From JAUQQI01 sp042408785 (GTDB lineage: Bacteria > Chloroflexota > Dehalococcoidia > JAUQQI01): a DNA stretch of 64,000 nucleotides. Where the stretch lies: positions 4,496 through 68,495 of the forward strand of contig JBHOQU010000127.1 of NCBI GenBank assembly GCA_042408785.1, in the 5' to 3' direction. The position numbers and the translations under genes are program-made. Within the stretch, counting starts at the first letter, position 1, and each line of letters starts with the position of its first letter. The notes beneath the pieces were generated by a model that ran no database searches, was not told where the DNA came from, and was given only the letters and a program-made list of their open reading frames with translations. This document shows positions 24,636-32,246 of this stretch, piece by piece.

Positions 24636-25974
24636 GGTCCTGCTGGATGAGCCGGCTCGCCTGGCAGCCCAGCCGGACGCTGTAGTTCTGGCCCCGGTCC
24701 TCGGGGTAGATCTGGGTGGTGTTGGCCAGGTAGAGGCGGCGGATGGGCGTTCTCAGCGGCGGGATCCGGCCCCGGTAGTTGGTAGTGATGACCGGCTGGG
24801 CGGCGTCTTCCCGGTGGTGGTGGAGCTCCTCCACCCAGGCCGGGTCGAAGCGGGGGTTTATCCGCCGCAGGTGGGGCAGGTAAACCTCGAAAAGCTCCGG
24901 CCCGGAGAGCCTTAAGAGGGGATGGTCCCGGGCCAGGTAGTTAGAAACGTAAACGATGTGCTTGCCCCCGTACTCTTCGGGAGGAAGCAGGTTCGTCTGC
25001 TCGATGACCCCGACGAAGGGAACCGAACGGTCGGCGATGTTAAGCCAGTAGACCGGGCTGAGCCGCTCCTTAAGGACGAGCACCAGGCAGACGGCCGCCT
25101 GGTAGCGGATCGCCCGAATGAGGCCGGCGTAGGGGTCCGGCAGTTCGGGCACCAGCCGGAGAAAGACCCAGCCGGGGACGGTGGCCAGGACGGCGTCGAA
25201 GGCCCATTCGGTGGGGATGTCAACTTCCCCAATCCCCCACTCGACGGCCCGGCCGTGGGCAAGGCGGACCCCTCGGGCCTCCCCGTCCGCGGTAAGGACC
25301 CGCTCCACCTGGGCACCGACGAAGACCCGGCCGCCCCGGGCTACAATGGCGTCCCCAAGGGCCCGGTAAACTCGGCCAAAGCTCCCCCGCAGGTAGCCCA
25401 AAAGCTCCTTCTGCATCCCCCGGTCCCGGGAGGCAAACCGCAGGTGGATCTTGCCCCAGAGCCAGGCCATCCCCACCTCCTCGGCCAGGTCGCCGAACTT
25501 TCCCCGGAGGAGGGGTCCCCAGACGGTCTCATAGTTGCGCCGGCCGGCCCACTTGGTGAGCCATTCCCGGGCAGTTAGCTTTTCAAATTTGGCCCAGTCG
25601 GACTCATATCGCAGATAGAGGCTGGTAAGGCCCAGGCGGATGCGGTCGACGAGGCTAACGGGCTTAAAGCGGAGCAGATCTACGGGGGTTACGAAGTTGT
25701 AGATTTTGCCTTCCCAGAAAAAGCCCACCGTGGACGGCAGCCAGAGCAGGTCCTTTCCCAGGCCCAGCTCGCCGATAAGGTCGATGAAATAAACATCCCC
25801 CCGGAAAAGGTGGTGGTAAAACCTTTCGACCTCGGTGCCGCCGACGGTGAAGGTGCTCACCTGGCCCCCAAGCCAGGGGGCCCGCTCGAAGACGACAACC
25901 CCGTGGCCGGCCTTAACCAGGTCCCAGGCGGCCGCCAGCCCCGCGGCCCCGCCCCCAATGATTCCGACCCGCAT
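24628..25974 (-). CDS. FAD-dependent amine-oxidase-like flavoprotein
   Basis: A 448-residue protoporphyrinogen oxidase/phytoene desaturase-superfamily protein. The dinucleotide-binding motif GIIGGGAAGLAAAWDLVKAGHG occupies residues 4-25, followed by VVFERAPWLGGQ. VWGPLLRGKFGDLAEEVGMAWLWGKI is typical of a subgroup found beside glycosyltransferases in environmental bacteria. The C-terminal FAD-contact segment is LYLANTTQIYPEDRGQNYSVRLG. The reaction is unknown; a sugar-nucleotide or polyprenoid substrate is conceivable from context only. It directly abuts the flippase-like gene (TGA followed by ATG). Confidence 0.8.
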   Translation of the reverse strand: MRVGIIGGGAAGLAAAWDLVKAGHGVVVFERAPWLGGQVSTFTVGGTEVERFYHHLFRGDVYFIDLIGELGLGKDLLWLPSTVGFFWEGKIYNFVTPVDLLRFKPVSLVDRIRLGLTSLYLRYESDWAKFEKLTAREWLTKWAGRRNYETVWGPLLRGKFGDLAEEVGMAWLWGKIHLRFASRDRGMQKELLGYLRGSFGRVYRALGDAIVARGGRVFVGAQVERVLTADGEARGVRLAHGRAVEWGIGEVDIPTEWAFDAVLATVPGWVFLRLVPELPDPYAGLIRAIRYQAAVCLVLVLKERLSPVYWLNIADRSVPFVGVIEQTNLLPPEEYGGKHIVYVSNYLARDHPLLRLSGPELFEVYLPHLRRINPRFDPAWVEELHHHREDAAQPVITTNYRGRIPPLRTPIRRLYLANTTQIYPEDRGQNYSVRLGCQASRLIQQDLG

Positions 25975-26961
25975 TCAGTCCGTCCCCCTCCGCGCCAGCC
26001 GGCCCTCAGGAAGGACCGCCGCCGCGTACCATCCTAACCAGATTATGCCCGCAACCGTCACCGGAAGCCAGAGCACCAGGTGGACCAGCAGGCTGAAGGC
26101 GGAGGCTTCGCCCCCGGCCCCCAGGGCGGCGGCCGCCTCCCGCACCGCCAGGTCAAAGCTGCCGGCCCCGCCGGGGGCCAGGGGTACGGCCCAGGCCAGG
26201 TTGCCCACCGAGGCCACCACCAGATACTCGGGCAGGCCCAGACCGAGGCCGAGGGCTCGGCCGACGCATAGGAAGACCACTGCCTCGACAACCCAGCTGG
26301 CCAGGGTGAGCACGCCCGAGGCCCCGAGAACCCCGGGCCGGCCCAGGCCCGAAAGGCCCCGCCGGACCTGCCCGATGACCCGCCGCAGGCCCCGGGGCCC
26401 CTCGGGCCCGAATTTCAGGGTCGCCCAGGCCAGAACCAGAGCCCCCAGGAAGACCCCCGCCCCGGCCAGCCCGGCCAAAAACCCCCAGCCCGGAAAGCGG
26501 GTAAGGCCCAGGCCCAGGAAAAGCAGACCCACCAGGCTCAGGCCGTCCAGCACCCGCTCGGCCAGGGCGGTGGCCCCGACGGTGGGCCAGGGCAGACTGT
26601 AGCGGAGGCTCAAAAGGGTGATGCGGGCCAGGTCCCCGGCCCGCCCGGGAATCAGGTTATTCAGCGCGTAGCCCATCAGGGTGAGGCCCAAGAGCTCCCG
26701 CCGGGCGGGACCGGCGATTCCCCCGAGGAGGAGCTGCCAGCGCCACGCCCGGAGCCAGGGGGCGAGGAAGTAGAGGCCGGCCCCGGCCGCCAGCCAGCCG
26801 GGGTCCCCCCCCCGCCAGGCCGCCCAGACCGCCGCCGGGTCGGCCCGAACCACCACCAGGGCGAGAAGGCCGAGGCCCAGGATGGTCCCGGCCCAATTCC
26901 ACCAGGCTATCCGCCGCCGGGTAAGCTTAAGGACCGCCCTCACCCGGCCGACCGGGGCCAT
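25975..26961 (-). CDS. Lysylphosphatidylglycerol synthase TM-region/UPF0104 membrane protein
   Basis: First gene of the 18-gene polysaccharide run. A 328-residue protein with about eight transmembrane helices and the family blocks LAPWLRAWRWQLLLGG near 65, NNLIPGRAGDLARITLL near 110 and AVPLAPGGAGSFDLAVREA near 240. It is a second member of the family found at 15926. ATG at 26961 is directly preceded by a GGGGAGGGG run that can serve as ribosome-binding site. Likely role: transmembrane movement of a lipid-linked intermediate; no direct evidence in sequence. Confidence 0.85.
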   Translation of the reverse strand: MAPVGRVRAVLKLTRRRIAWWNWAGTILGLGLLALVVVRADPAAVWAAWRGGDPGWLAAGAGLYFLAPWLRAWRWQLLLGGIAGPARRELLGLTLMGYALNNLIPGRAGDLARITLLSLRYSLPWPTVGATALAERVLDGLSLVGLLFLGLGLTRFPGWGFLAGLAGAGVFLGALVLAWATLKFGPEGPRGLRRVIGQVRRGLSGLGRPGVLGASGVLTLASWVVEAVVFLCVGRALGLGLGLPEYLVVASVGNLAWAVPLAPGGAGSFDLAVREAAAALGAGGEASAFSLLVHLVLWLPVTVAGIIWLGWYAAAVLPEGRLARRGTD

Positions 26962-27069
26962 CCCCCTCCCCCCAGTGCCCCCGGCGGGTTACTTCGAAAA
27001 ATCTTTGCCGGCCAATGGCGGCTTGCAAACCGGCCCACGTCGTTGCCATTATACCAATAGGGAAGGGCC
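26962..27069. promoter_or_regulatory. Divergent promoter region between the polysaccharide operon and the murJ-side operon
   Basis: This 108 bp gap separates two divergent operons. On the plus strand TTGCAA and CATTAT are 18 bp apart and precede the metallopeptidase ATG by about 25 bp, with GGAAGGG as its ribosome-binding site. On the minus strand no good -35/-10 pair stands out. No hairpin with a T-run is seen. Confidence 0.35.
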
Positions 27070-27432
27070 ATGTCCAGGTACGCGCGGGCGTCCGTAGACC
27101 CGAGGCTCTTTGACCGGCTGGTCCGGCGGGCCATCCGGCGGCTGCCCCCTGAATTCCGGGCGGCGCTGGCGAACGTGGCCGTTATCGTTGAAGAAGAGCC
27201 GGAAGGTTCCGAGGAGCTTTTTGGGCAGTACTTCGGGCACCCCCTCCCGGCCCGGGCTGGGGCGGAGCCCCTCCTACCCGACCGCATCGTCATCTACCGG
27301 GGCCCGCTGGTTCGGGCCTGCGGGGGCGACCGGAGGCTGCTGGCCGCCGAGGTCGAGCGGACGGTCCTCCACGAGGTGGGGCACCTGCTGGGCCTGGATG
27401 AGGACCGGCTGGCGGAGTTGGGGCTCCAGTGA
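27070..27432 (+). CDS. Minimal zincin metallopeptidase family protein
   Basis: A 120-residue protein of the small soluble zincin family (PF06262 type). The active site is HEVGHLLGLDED with His101, Glu102, His105 and Asp110, fitting HExxHxxGxDE. An upstream strand DRIVIYRGPLVRACGG near 70-85 is also family-like. Proteolytic activity has rarely been shown for this family, and the substrate is unknown. GGAAGGG precedes the ATG. Its TGA overlaps the GTG of the next gene, so the two are translationally coupled. Confidence 0.88.
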   Translation: MSRYARASVDPRLFDRLVRRAIRRLPPEFRAALANVAVIVEEEPEGSEELFGQYFGHPLPARAGAEPLLPDRIVIYRGPLVRACGGDRRLLAAEVERTVLHEVGHLLGLDEDRLAELGLQ

Positions 27433-28220
27433 GGCGGCAGGCCGGTCCCATCACGTTCAGGCCCTGGCGCCGGGTCAGGCGGCTGAGCCTCGGCCGCCTC
27501 GTCGGCCTGACGGCCCTGGCCGTGGGCGGCCTCTGGGCCCTGACGGCCGTACCGGCCGAATATTTCTGGCCGGCCGCCGCCGGGGTGGTTGGGGCGGTTT
27601 CGCTCGGGTGCATTCGCTTCAACCCGTTCGGCCGGGGGCTTACGCCGGTGGGCATTCTGCCCGGCCTCACGACCCTTGTGCTGGCCGCAGGGCTGTTCAT
27701 CGTCCGGGGGAGCCCCTGGGCCTGGGGGATGGTGGGGGCCGGGCTGGGCCTCGTCCCCCTCATGGTTCTGATGGAGGGCCGGGCCCACTTCGAGCCGGCC
27801 GTATCCTCTTTCCGCCTCTGGTACGGCCTGCTGGTTTACCTGCTGGGGCTGGTTATCTTCACCGCAATCTTCGGCACCCGGGAGCGCAGCCTGTTCACGG
27901 CCACCGGGATCGGGGCGGTGAGCGCCCTGCTCTGGGCCGCCCTGCGGGCGGGCCACCAGCCGGCGGGCCAGAGCGGCTGGGTTTACTACCTGGTGGTTTT
28001 TCTGGTGATGGGGGAGCTCACCTGGGCCTTAAACTACTGGCCCATCAGCACGGTGGCCGGGGGCGGAACCCTCATGCTCGCCTTTTTTGCCATCACCCAG
28101 CTGGCCGGCGCCCACCTTACCCACACCCTCGACCGCCGCCAGGGGCTCGAGCTGGCCCTCGTGGTCGGGGTACTGCTGGGCGTCCTCTGGACGGCCGGTA
28201 TAAGCTTAGGCGGTGGGTAA
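27429..28220 (+). CDS. Conserved-looking polytopic membrane protein, function unknown
   Basis: A 263-residue protein, almost entirely hydrophobic, with about eight predicted transmembrane helices after a basic N-terminus (RRQAGPITFRPWRRVRRLS). Charged residues in the membrane region are few: Glu-Arg in MEGRAHFEPA and the HTLDRRQG turn near the C-terminus. I do not recognise the family. GTG start coupled to the zincin stop (GTGA) and an 8 bp overlap with the heptose adenylyltransferase gene place it in an envelope-building operon with murJ. Confidence 0.7.
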   Translation: MRRQAGPITFRPWRRVRRLSLGRLVGLTALAVGGLWALTAVPAEYFWPAAAGVVGAVSLGCIRFNPFGRGLTPVGILPGLTTLVLAAGLFIVRGSPWAWGMVGAGLGLVPLMVLMEGRAHFEPAVSSFRLWYGLLVYLLGLVIFTAIFGTRERSLFTATGIGAVSALLWAALRAGHQPAGQSGWVYYLVVFLVMGELTWALNYWPISTVAGGGTLMLAFFAITQLAGAHLTHTLDRRQGLELALVVGVLLGVLWTAGISLGGG

Positions 28221-28698
28221 GGTCCTCTCCCGCACCGAGCTGGGCCCGGTGGTCGAGAGCCTCCGGGCGGCCGGGAAAAAGCTGGTCTTTACCAACGGCG
28301 TATTCGACCTTCTTCACCCCGGCCACGTCCGCTACCTGGCAGCCGCCCGGGCCCTGGGGGATGTGCTCATCGTCGGCCTTAACTCCGACGCCTCGGTTCG
28401 GCGGATTAAAGGCCCGGGCCGGCCGATTCAGGATGAGGCGTCCCGGGCCGAGGTGCTGGCGGCCCTGGGGGTCGTGGACTTCGTGGTCATCTTCGACGAG
28501 GATACGGCTGCCGAACTGGTTAAGCTCATCCGCCCGGACGTCTACGTGAAGGGGGGCGACTACGCCGGGGCCGGGCCCGAACGCTGGCCCGAGGCCGAGG
28601 TAGTCAGGGCCTACGGAGGCGAGGTCCGCACGCTGGAGTTTGCGCCCGGCCACTCGACGTCGGCCATCATCCGCAAAATCGTGGGACGCCACGGCTGA
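28213..28698 (+). CDS. rfaE2: D-glycero-beta-D-manno-heptose-1-phosphate adenylyltransferase (RfaE2)
   Basis: A 161-residue nucleotidyltransferase that activates heptose-1-phosphate with ATP to ADP-heptose. Cytidylyltransferase-like motif FTNGVFDLLHPGHVRYLAAA with His35 and His38; then LIVGLNSDASVRRIKGPGRP, the RPDVYVKGGDY block, and PGHSTSAIIRKI near the end. It corresponds to the C-terminal half of bifunctional HldE; the kinase half is the minus-strand gene at 8075. GTG start. It lies immediately before murJ (TGATG). Confidence 0.93.
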   Translation: MGKVLSRTELGPVVESLRAAGKKLVFTNGVFDLLHPGHVRYLAAARALGDVLIVGLNSDASVRRIKGPGRPIQDEASRAEVLAALGVVDFVVIFDEDTAAELVKLIRPDVYVKGGDYAGAGPERWPEAEVVRAYGGEVRTLEFAPGHSTSAIIRKIVGRHG

Positions 28699-30248
28699 TG
28701 CGCATCGCCACGGCCAGCCTAATCCTGATGGCCGGGTCTTTGGGTTCCCGGGTCCTGGGTCTGGTCCGGGAGCAGCTTATCGCCGCCCTTTACGGCCGCA
28801 CCCGGGAGACCGACCTGTTCACCGCCGCCGCCCGGGTTCCCACCACCCTCTACGACCTGCTGGTCGGGGGGGTCGTCACGGCCGCCCTGGTGCCGGTCAT
28901 AACCAACTACCTGGCCGAAAACCCCAAGGAGGGCGGCCGGCTCGTCGGCACCCTCCTTATCGCCGTCACCGTCGGCCTGACCGTGGTGACTATCCTCCTG
29001 TGGCTGTTGGCCAGGCCCCTGGCCGAATTTATCCTGCCCGGCTACCTTCCCGAGGACCGGAGGCTGGCCGGGGAGCTGCTGCGGCTGATGGCGCCGGTTT
29101 TGCCCTGCCTCTCGCTGGGGGGCGTCCTGGCCGGGGTGAGCGTGGCCCGGCGCCGGTTTGTCTTTCCGGCCTTCGGGGCGGCCGTCCTCAACCTGGTCTT
29201 CGGGCTGAGCGCCGTCTTTTTTCGCCAGCTCGGGGTGGCCGCCCTGGCCCTGAGCTTCACCGCGGGCGCCCTGGCCCACCTCCTCTGGCAGGCGGGGGGT
29301 CTCAGGGGCCTTCCGGTAAGGCTGGAGTTTGATCCGGCCCATCCCGGACTGCGGAAGGTCGGCCGCCTCTACGTCCCCGTCTTCCTGGGCCTGCTGGTTT
29401 CCACTGCCGGGGTCGCCTTTGACACCTACCTGGCCTCTTTTACCGGCCCCGGGGACCTGACGGCAATGCGCTTTGCCACCAACATCATCCAGTTCGCCAT
29501 CGGCTTCGTCGGGGGCTCCATCGGCCTGGCCGCCCTGCCCACCCTGAGCCGTCAGGCTGCCGACGACACCCGCTCCGACTACGAGGCAACCCTTACGGCG
29601 ATGGTCCGGTGGGTCTGGCTCCTTACCTGGGGGCTGGCGGTGGTGATGCTGGTTCTGCGCCGGCCCCTGGTAGGCCTGCTCTTTGAGCGGGGCCAGTTTG
29701 GCCCGGCAGACACCGAACGCACCGCCCTGGCTCTGCTGGCTTACCTGCCGGGCCTGCCGGCGGCGGCCCTGGACCAGCAGCTTATCTACGCCTTCTACGC
29801 CCGGCAGAACACCGTCACCCCGGTGGTGGTGGGGGTCTTTGCGGTCCTCCTCTACGGGGTGACGGCGGTGGCCCTGCTTGGGCCCCTGGGCATGCCGGGC
29901 CTGGCCCTGGCCAACTCGGTCCAGTGGGTATCCCATGCCGTGGTGATGGTCTGGGTCGGGCGGTCCCTGCTGGGCCGGAGCCTGCGGCCCCTGGGGGATG
30001 CGGTGGGGCGGGGGCTGGTGGCGGGGGCGGCGGCCGGGGCGGCGGCCGCCGTCGGCTCCGGGCTGGTCCCGCCGGGCCTGCCCGGCGGGCTAGCCGTAAA
30101 CCTCTGGCAGGCGGGGGTTGGGGGCGGGGCGGGACTGTCCGCCTACTGGGGGGTCCTTTACCTGATACGCACGCCCGAGGCCGGACTGTTTACGGGTCGG
30201 GCTCTGGCCCTGCTAAAAGGCATCCGCGTGGTAAAATCTACCGAGTAG
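28698..30248 (+). CDS. murJ: Lipid II flippase MurJ
   Basis: A 516-residue MATE-like (MOP superfamily) membrane protein with about fourteen helices, which flips lipid II across the membrane for peptidoglycan assembly. The N-terminal MAGSLGSRVLGLVREQLIAALYG and the AARVPTTLYDLLVGGVVTAALVP segment are typical MurJ features, as are the LRRPLVGLLFERGQFG turn after helix 8 and AYLPGLPAAALDQQLIYAFYA. Its ATG overlaps the TGA of rfaE2 by one base. Members of the same fold can also export other lipid-linked glycans, so a Wzx-like role is a lesser alternative. Confidence 0.9.
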   Translation: MRIATASLILMAGSLGSRVLGLVREQLIAALYGRTRETDLFTAAARVPTTLYDLLVGGVVTAALVPVITNYLAENPKEGGRLVGTLLIAVTVGLTVVTILLWLLARPLAEFILPGYLPEDRRLAGELLRLMAPVLPCLSLGGVLAGVSVARRRFVFPAFGAAVLNLVFGLSAVFFRQLGVAALALSFTAGALAHLLWQAGGLRGLPVRLEFDPAHPGLRKVGRLYVPVFLGLLVSTAGVAFDTYLASFTGPGDLTAMRFATNIIQFAIGFVGGSIGLAALPTLSRQAADDTRSDYEATLTAMVRWVWLLTWGLAVVMLVLRRPLVGLLFERGQFGPADTERTALALLAYLPGLPAAALDQQLIYAFYARQNTVTPVVVGVFAVLLYGVTAVALLGPLGMPGLALANSVQWVSHAVVMVWVGRSLLGRSLRPLGDAVGRGLVAGAAAGAAAAVGSGLVPPGLPGGLAVNLWQAGVGGGAGLSAYWGVLYLIRTPEAGLFTGRALALLKGIRVVKSTE

Positions 30249-30272
30249 GCCGGAGGGCCAAGCTTTCGGCAA

Positions 30273-30980
30273 ATGACCGAGCTGATTCCAAGCATCCTAG
30301 GCATAGTGGTTATTGACCTTGCCCTGGCAGGCGACAATGCCGTAGTCATCGGGATGGCCGCCTACCGGCTCCCCCGGCACCAGCGCAACATCGCCGTGGC
30401 CCTGGGGGCCTTCGGGGCGATGGCATTGCGGATTACCCTGACGGCGGTGGCCGCCCTCATTTTGGGCCTGCCCCTGCTCCAGTTTGTCGGGGGTCTCATC
30501 CTGGTCTGGATCGCCTTTAAACTGCTCAGGCCCGTTGAGGTCGCCCACGGGGACGGCACCCACGTGGTGGAGGCCCCCACCGGCCTCTGGGATGCCGTTC
30601 AGACGATAATCATTGCCGACATCGTGATGAGCCTGGACAACGTGCTGGCCATTGCCGGCGCCTCCAAGGGCAACATCCCGGTGTTGGTTTTCGGCCTGAT
30701 GCTGAGCATCGCCATCCTGATGGCGGGCGGCCGGCTGGTGGCAAGCATCCTCGACCGGTTTCCCGGCTTTGTCTACCTCGGGTCGGGCATCCTGGCCTGG
30801 GTTGCCGGGGGGATGCTGGTCCACGACAGCTTCGCCCACGCCTACTGGGTTCGGTTTCTGCCCTGGGCCGACTGGGTGGTGCCGGTGGTGGTCACTGCGG
30901 GGGTGCTGGTCGCAGGGCTCCTGCTTTTACGGCCCCAGGACGTGAAGTGGATGCGCTCCCGCTTCCGCCGCCCGGCATAG
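30273..30980 (+). CDS. TerC family membrane protein (YjbE/YkoY type)
   Basis: A 235-residue TerC-family protein; family members export metal ions such as Mn2+ or help load secreted metalloproteins. The paired acidic membrane motifs are present: VVIDLALAGDNAVVIGMAAY near residues 11-30 and IVMSLDNVLAIAGASKGN near 116-133. About seven helices. No good ribosome-binding site lies right before the ATG at 30273; GGAGG is 16 nt away. It follows murJ by 24 bp and precedes the Tat-exported protein by 3 bp. Confidence 0.88.
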   Translation: MTELIPSILGIVVIDLALAGDNAVVIGMAAYRLPRHQRNIAVALGAFGAMALRITLTAVAALILGLPLLQFVGGLILVWIAFKLLRPVEVAHGDGTHVVEAPTGLWDAVQTIIIADIVMSLDNVLAIAGASKGNIPVLVFGLMLSIAILMAGGRLVASILDRFPGFVYLGSGILAWVAGGMLVHDSFAHAYWVRFLPWADWVVPVVVTAGVLVAGLLLLRPQDVKWMRSRFRRPA

Positions 30981-30983
30981 ATC

Positions 30984-32246
30984 ATGGTCGATTCTCAAAC
31001 CGTTAGCGGCGGTCGGGGGATGGGACGGCGCCGGTTTTTAAGTTCGGTGCTGGTCGGGGGACTCTTCCTGGCCGGCCTCCGCCTGGGCGAATACGACCGC
31101 TTGCTGGACCCCCTTCTGGGCTGGCCCCGGCTTCCGGACCGACGCCCCCAGCGGGCTTGGTTCTTCACCACCATCGTCCTTTCCAGGCTGGTTGACTACC
31201 ACCGGAAAGCCACCGGCCGCCGGCCCCGGCTGGAGGCGGTGCTGGGCCGACTGCTAGACCTGCCCTTTAAAGGCTACCGCTTCGGGGTGCCCATTGCGGC
31301 CGCCGAGGAGCCCGACGGCTTCCGCCAGCCGGATGCGGTCATCAACGCCGCTTTGAGTCGGGGCAAGGAAGTTTACCTCTCGGTGGGCCTTAAACTTCCC
31401 GGCTACCCCGAGTTCTATCCGCCCCGGGGGATGGAGCTTCCCAGGTTCGGCCCCTTCCGACCGAATGCCGGGGAGACCGAGCGAATCTTTAAGGCGGTGG
31501 AGGCCATTTTAAGGCGCTACGGGAATGTGGGGAGCTGGGTCTTCGTCGAGAACGAGGCCCTGGACCCGGTGATGTACGACGGCCTCTTCCGCTACCTGCA
31601 TCCCGATTACCTGGTCGACATCTGCAACCACATCCGCCGGTTCCTGGCCCCCGACCAGCTTCTGGTTCTGACCACCTTTGTGCCCAGCGCCTGGTTTCTG
31701 CGCCTGCTGGACCAGCTCCGGGAAACGGTTCCCTGGCGCTTCCTGGCCAGGTGGGCGGTGGGGCCCTGGTGGATGTTTCCGTCCCGCCGGACCCTCTTCG
31801 AGGCGGCGGACCTCCTGGGCCTCCACCTTTACAAGAAGGTTGTTCAGCCCACCATCTGGGGCGAGTTTCCGGTGAACGCCACCCACCCCCGGGATTACAA
31901 CACCCTGGATATCCTTCGGGTGGAGATGCAGCGGCGGGGGAAGGGAGTTATCATCTCGGAGCTCCAGGGCGCGCCCTGGGAGCCGGAGGTGTGGCCCAAG
32001 TTCCACGCCGACTACAAGTTTTCGTTTACCCCCGAGGACATCGGCGACCTGGTCCAGGTGGTCCTGAGCCACGGCATCGCCCAGGTGGGCATGTGGGATG
32101 TGGATTTCTGGCTGGCGGCCGAGGCCGCCGGCGACCCCTCCTGGCTTCAGGCCGGCCTTGAGGTTATCGAGCGCTACTCCGACCCCCCCGCCTCCCCCGC
32201 CCACCCTGACCGTCAGCCCGGGACGACGGGCGCCACGTCGATCTGA
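30984..32246 (+). CDS. Tat-exported TIM-barrel glycosidase-like protein
   Basis: A 420-residue protein with a twin-arginine-type signal, RRRFLSSVLVGGLFLAGL (Arg15-17); ATG at 31020 (codon 13) would be a compact start. The rest looks like a clan-A (beta/alpha)8 barrel: WVFVENEALDP supplies the candidate acid/base Glu191, and GVIISELQGAPW supplies the candidate nucleophile Glu326 on barrel strands 4 and 7. The exact family and substrate are not recognised; the acid/base motif lacks the canonical NEP. A Pro/Thr-rich tail ends it. Its 3' end overlaps the convergent aldehyde dehydrogenase gene by 34 bp. Confidence 0.65.
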   Translation: MVDSQTVSGGRGMGRRRFLSSVLVGGLFLAGLRLGEYDRLLDPLLGWPRLPDRRPQRAWFFTTIVLSRLVDYHRKATGRRPRLEAVLGRLLDLPFKGYRFGVPIAAAEEPDGFRQPDAVINAALSRGKEVYLSVGLKLPGYPEFYPPRGMELPRFGPFRPNAGETERIFKAVEAILRRYGNVGSWVFVENEALDPVMYDGLFRYLHPDYLVDICNHIRRFLAPDQLLVLTTFVPSAWFLRLLDQLRETVPWRFLARWAVGPWWMFPSRRTLFEAADLLGLHLYKKVVQPTIWGEFPVNATHPRDYNTLDILRVEMQRRGKGVIISELQGAPWEPEVWPKFHADYKFSFTPEDIGDLVQVVLSHGIAQVGMWDVDFWLAAEAAGDPSWLQAGLEVIERYSDPPASPAHPDRQPGTTGATSI

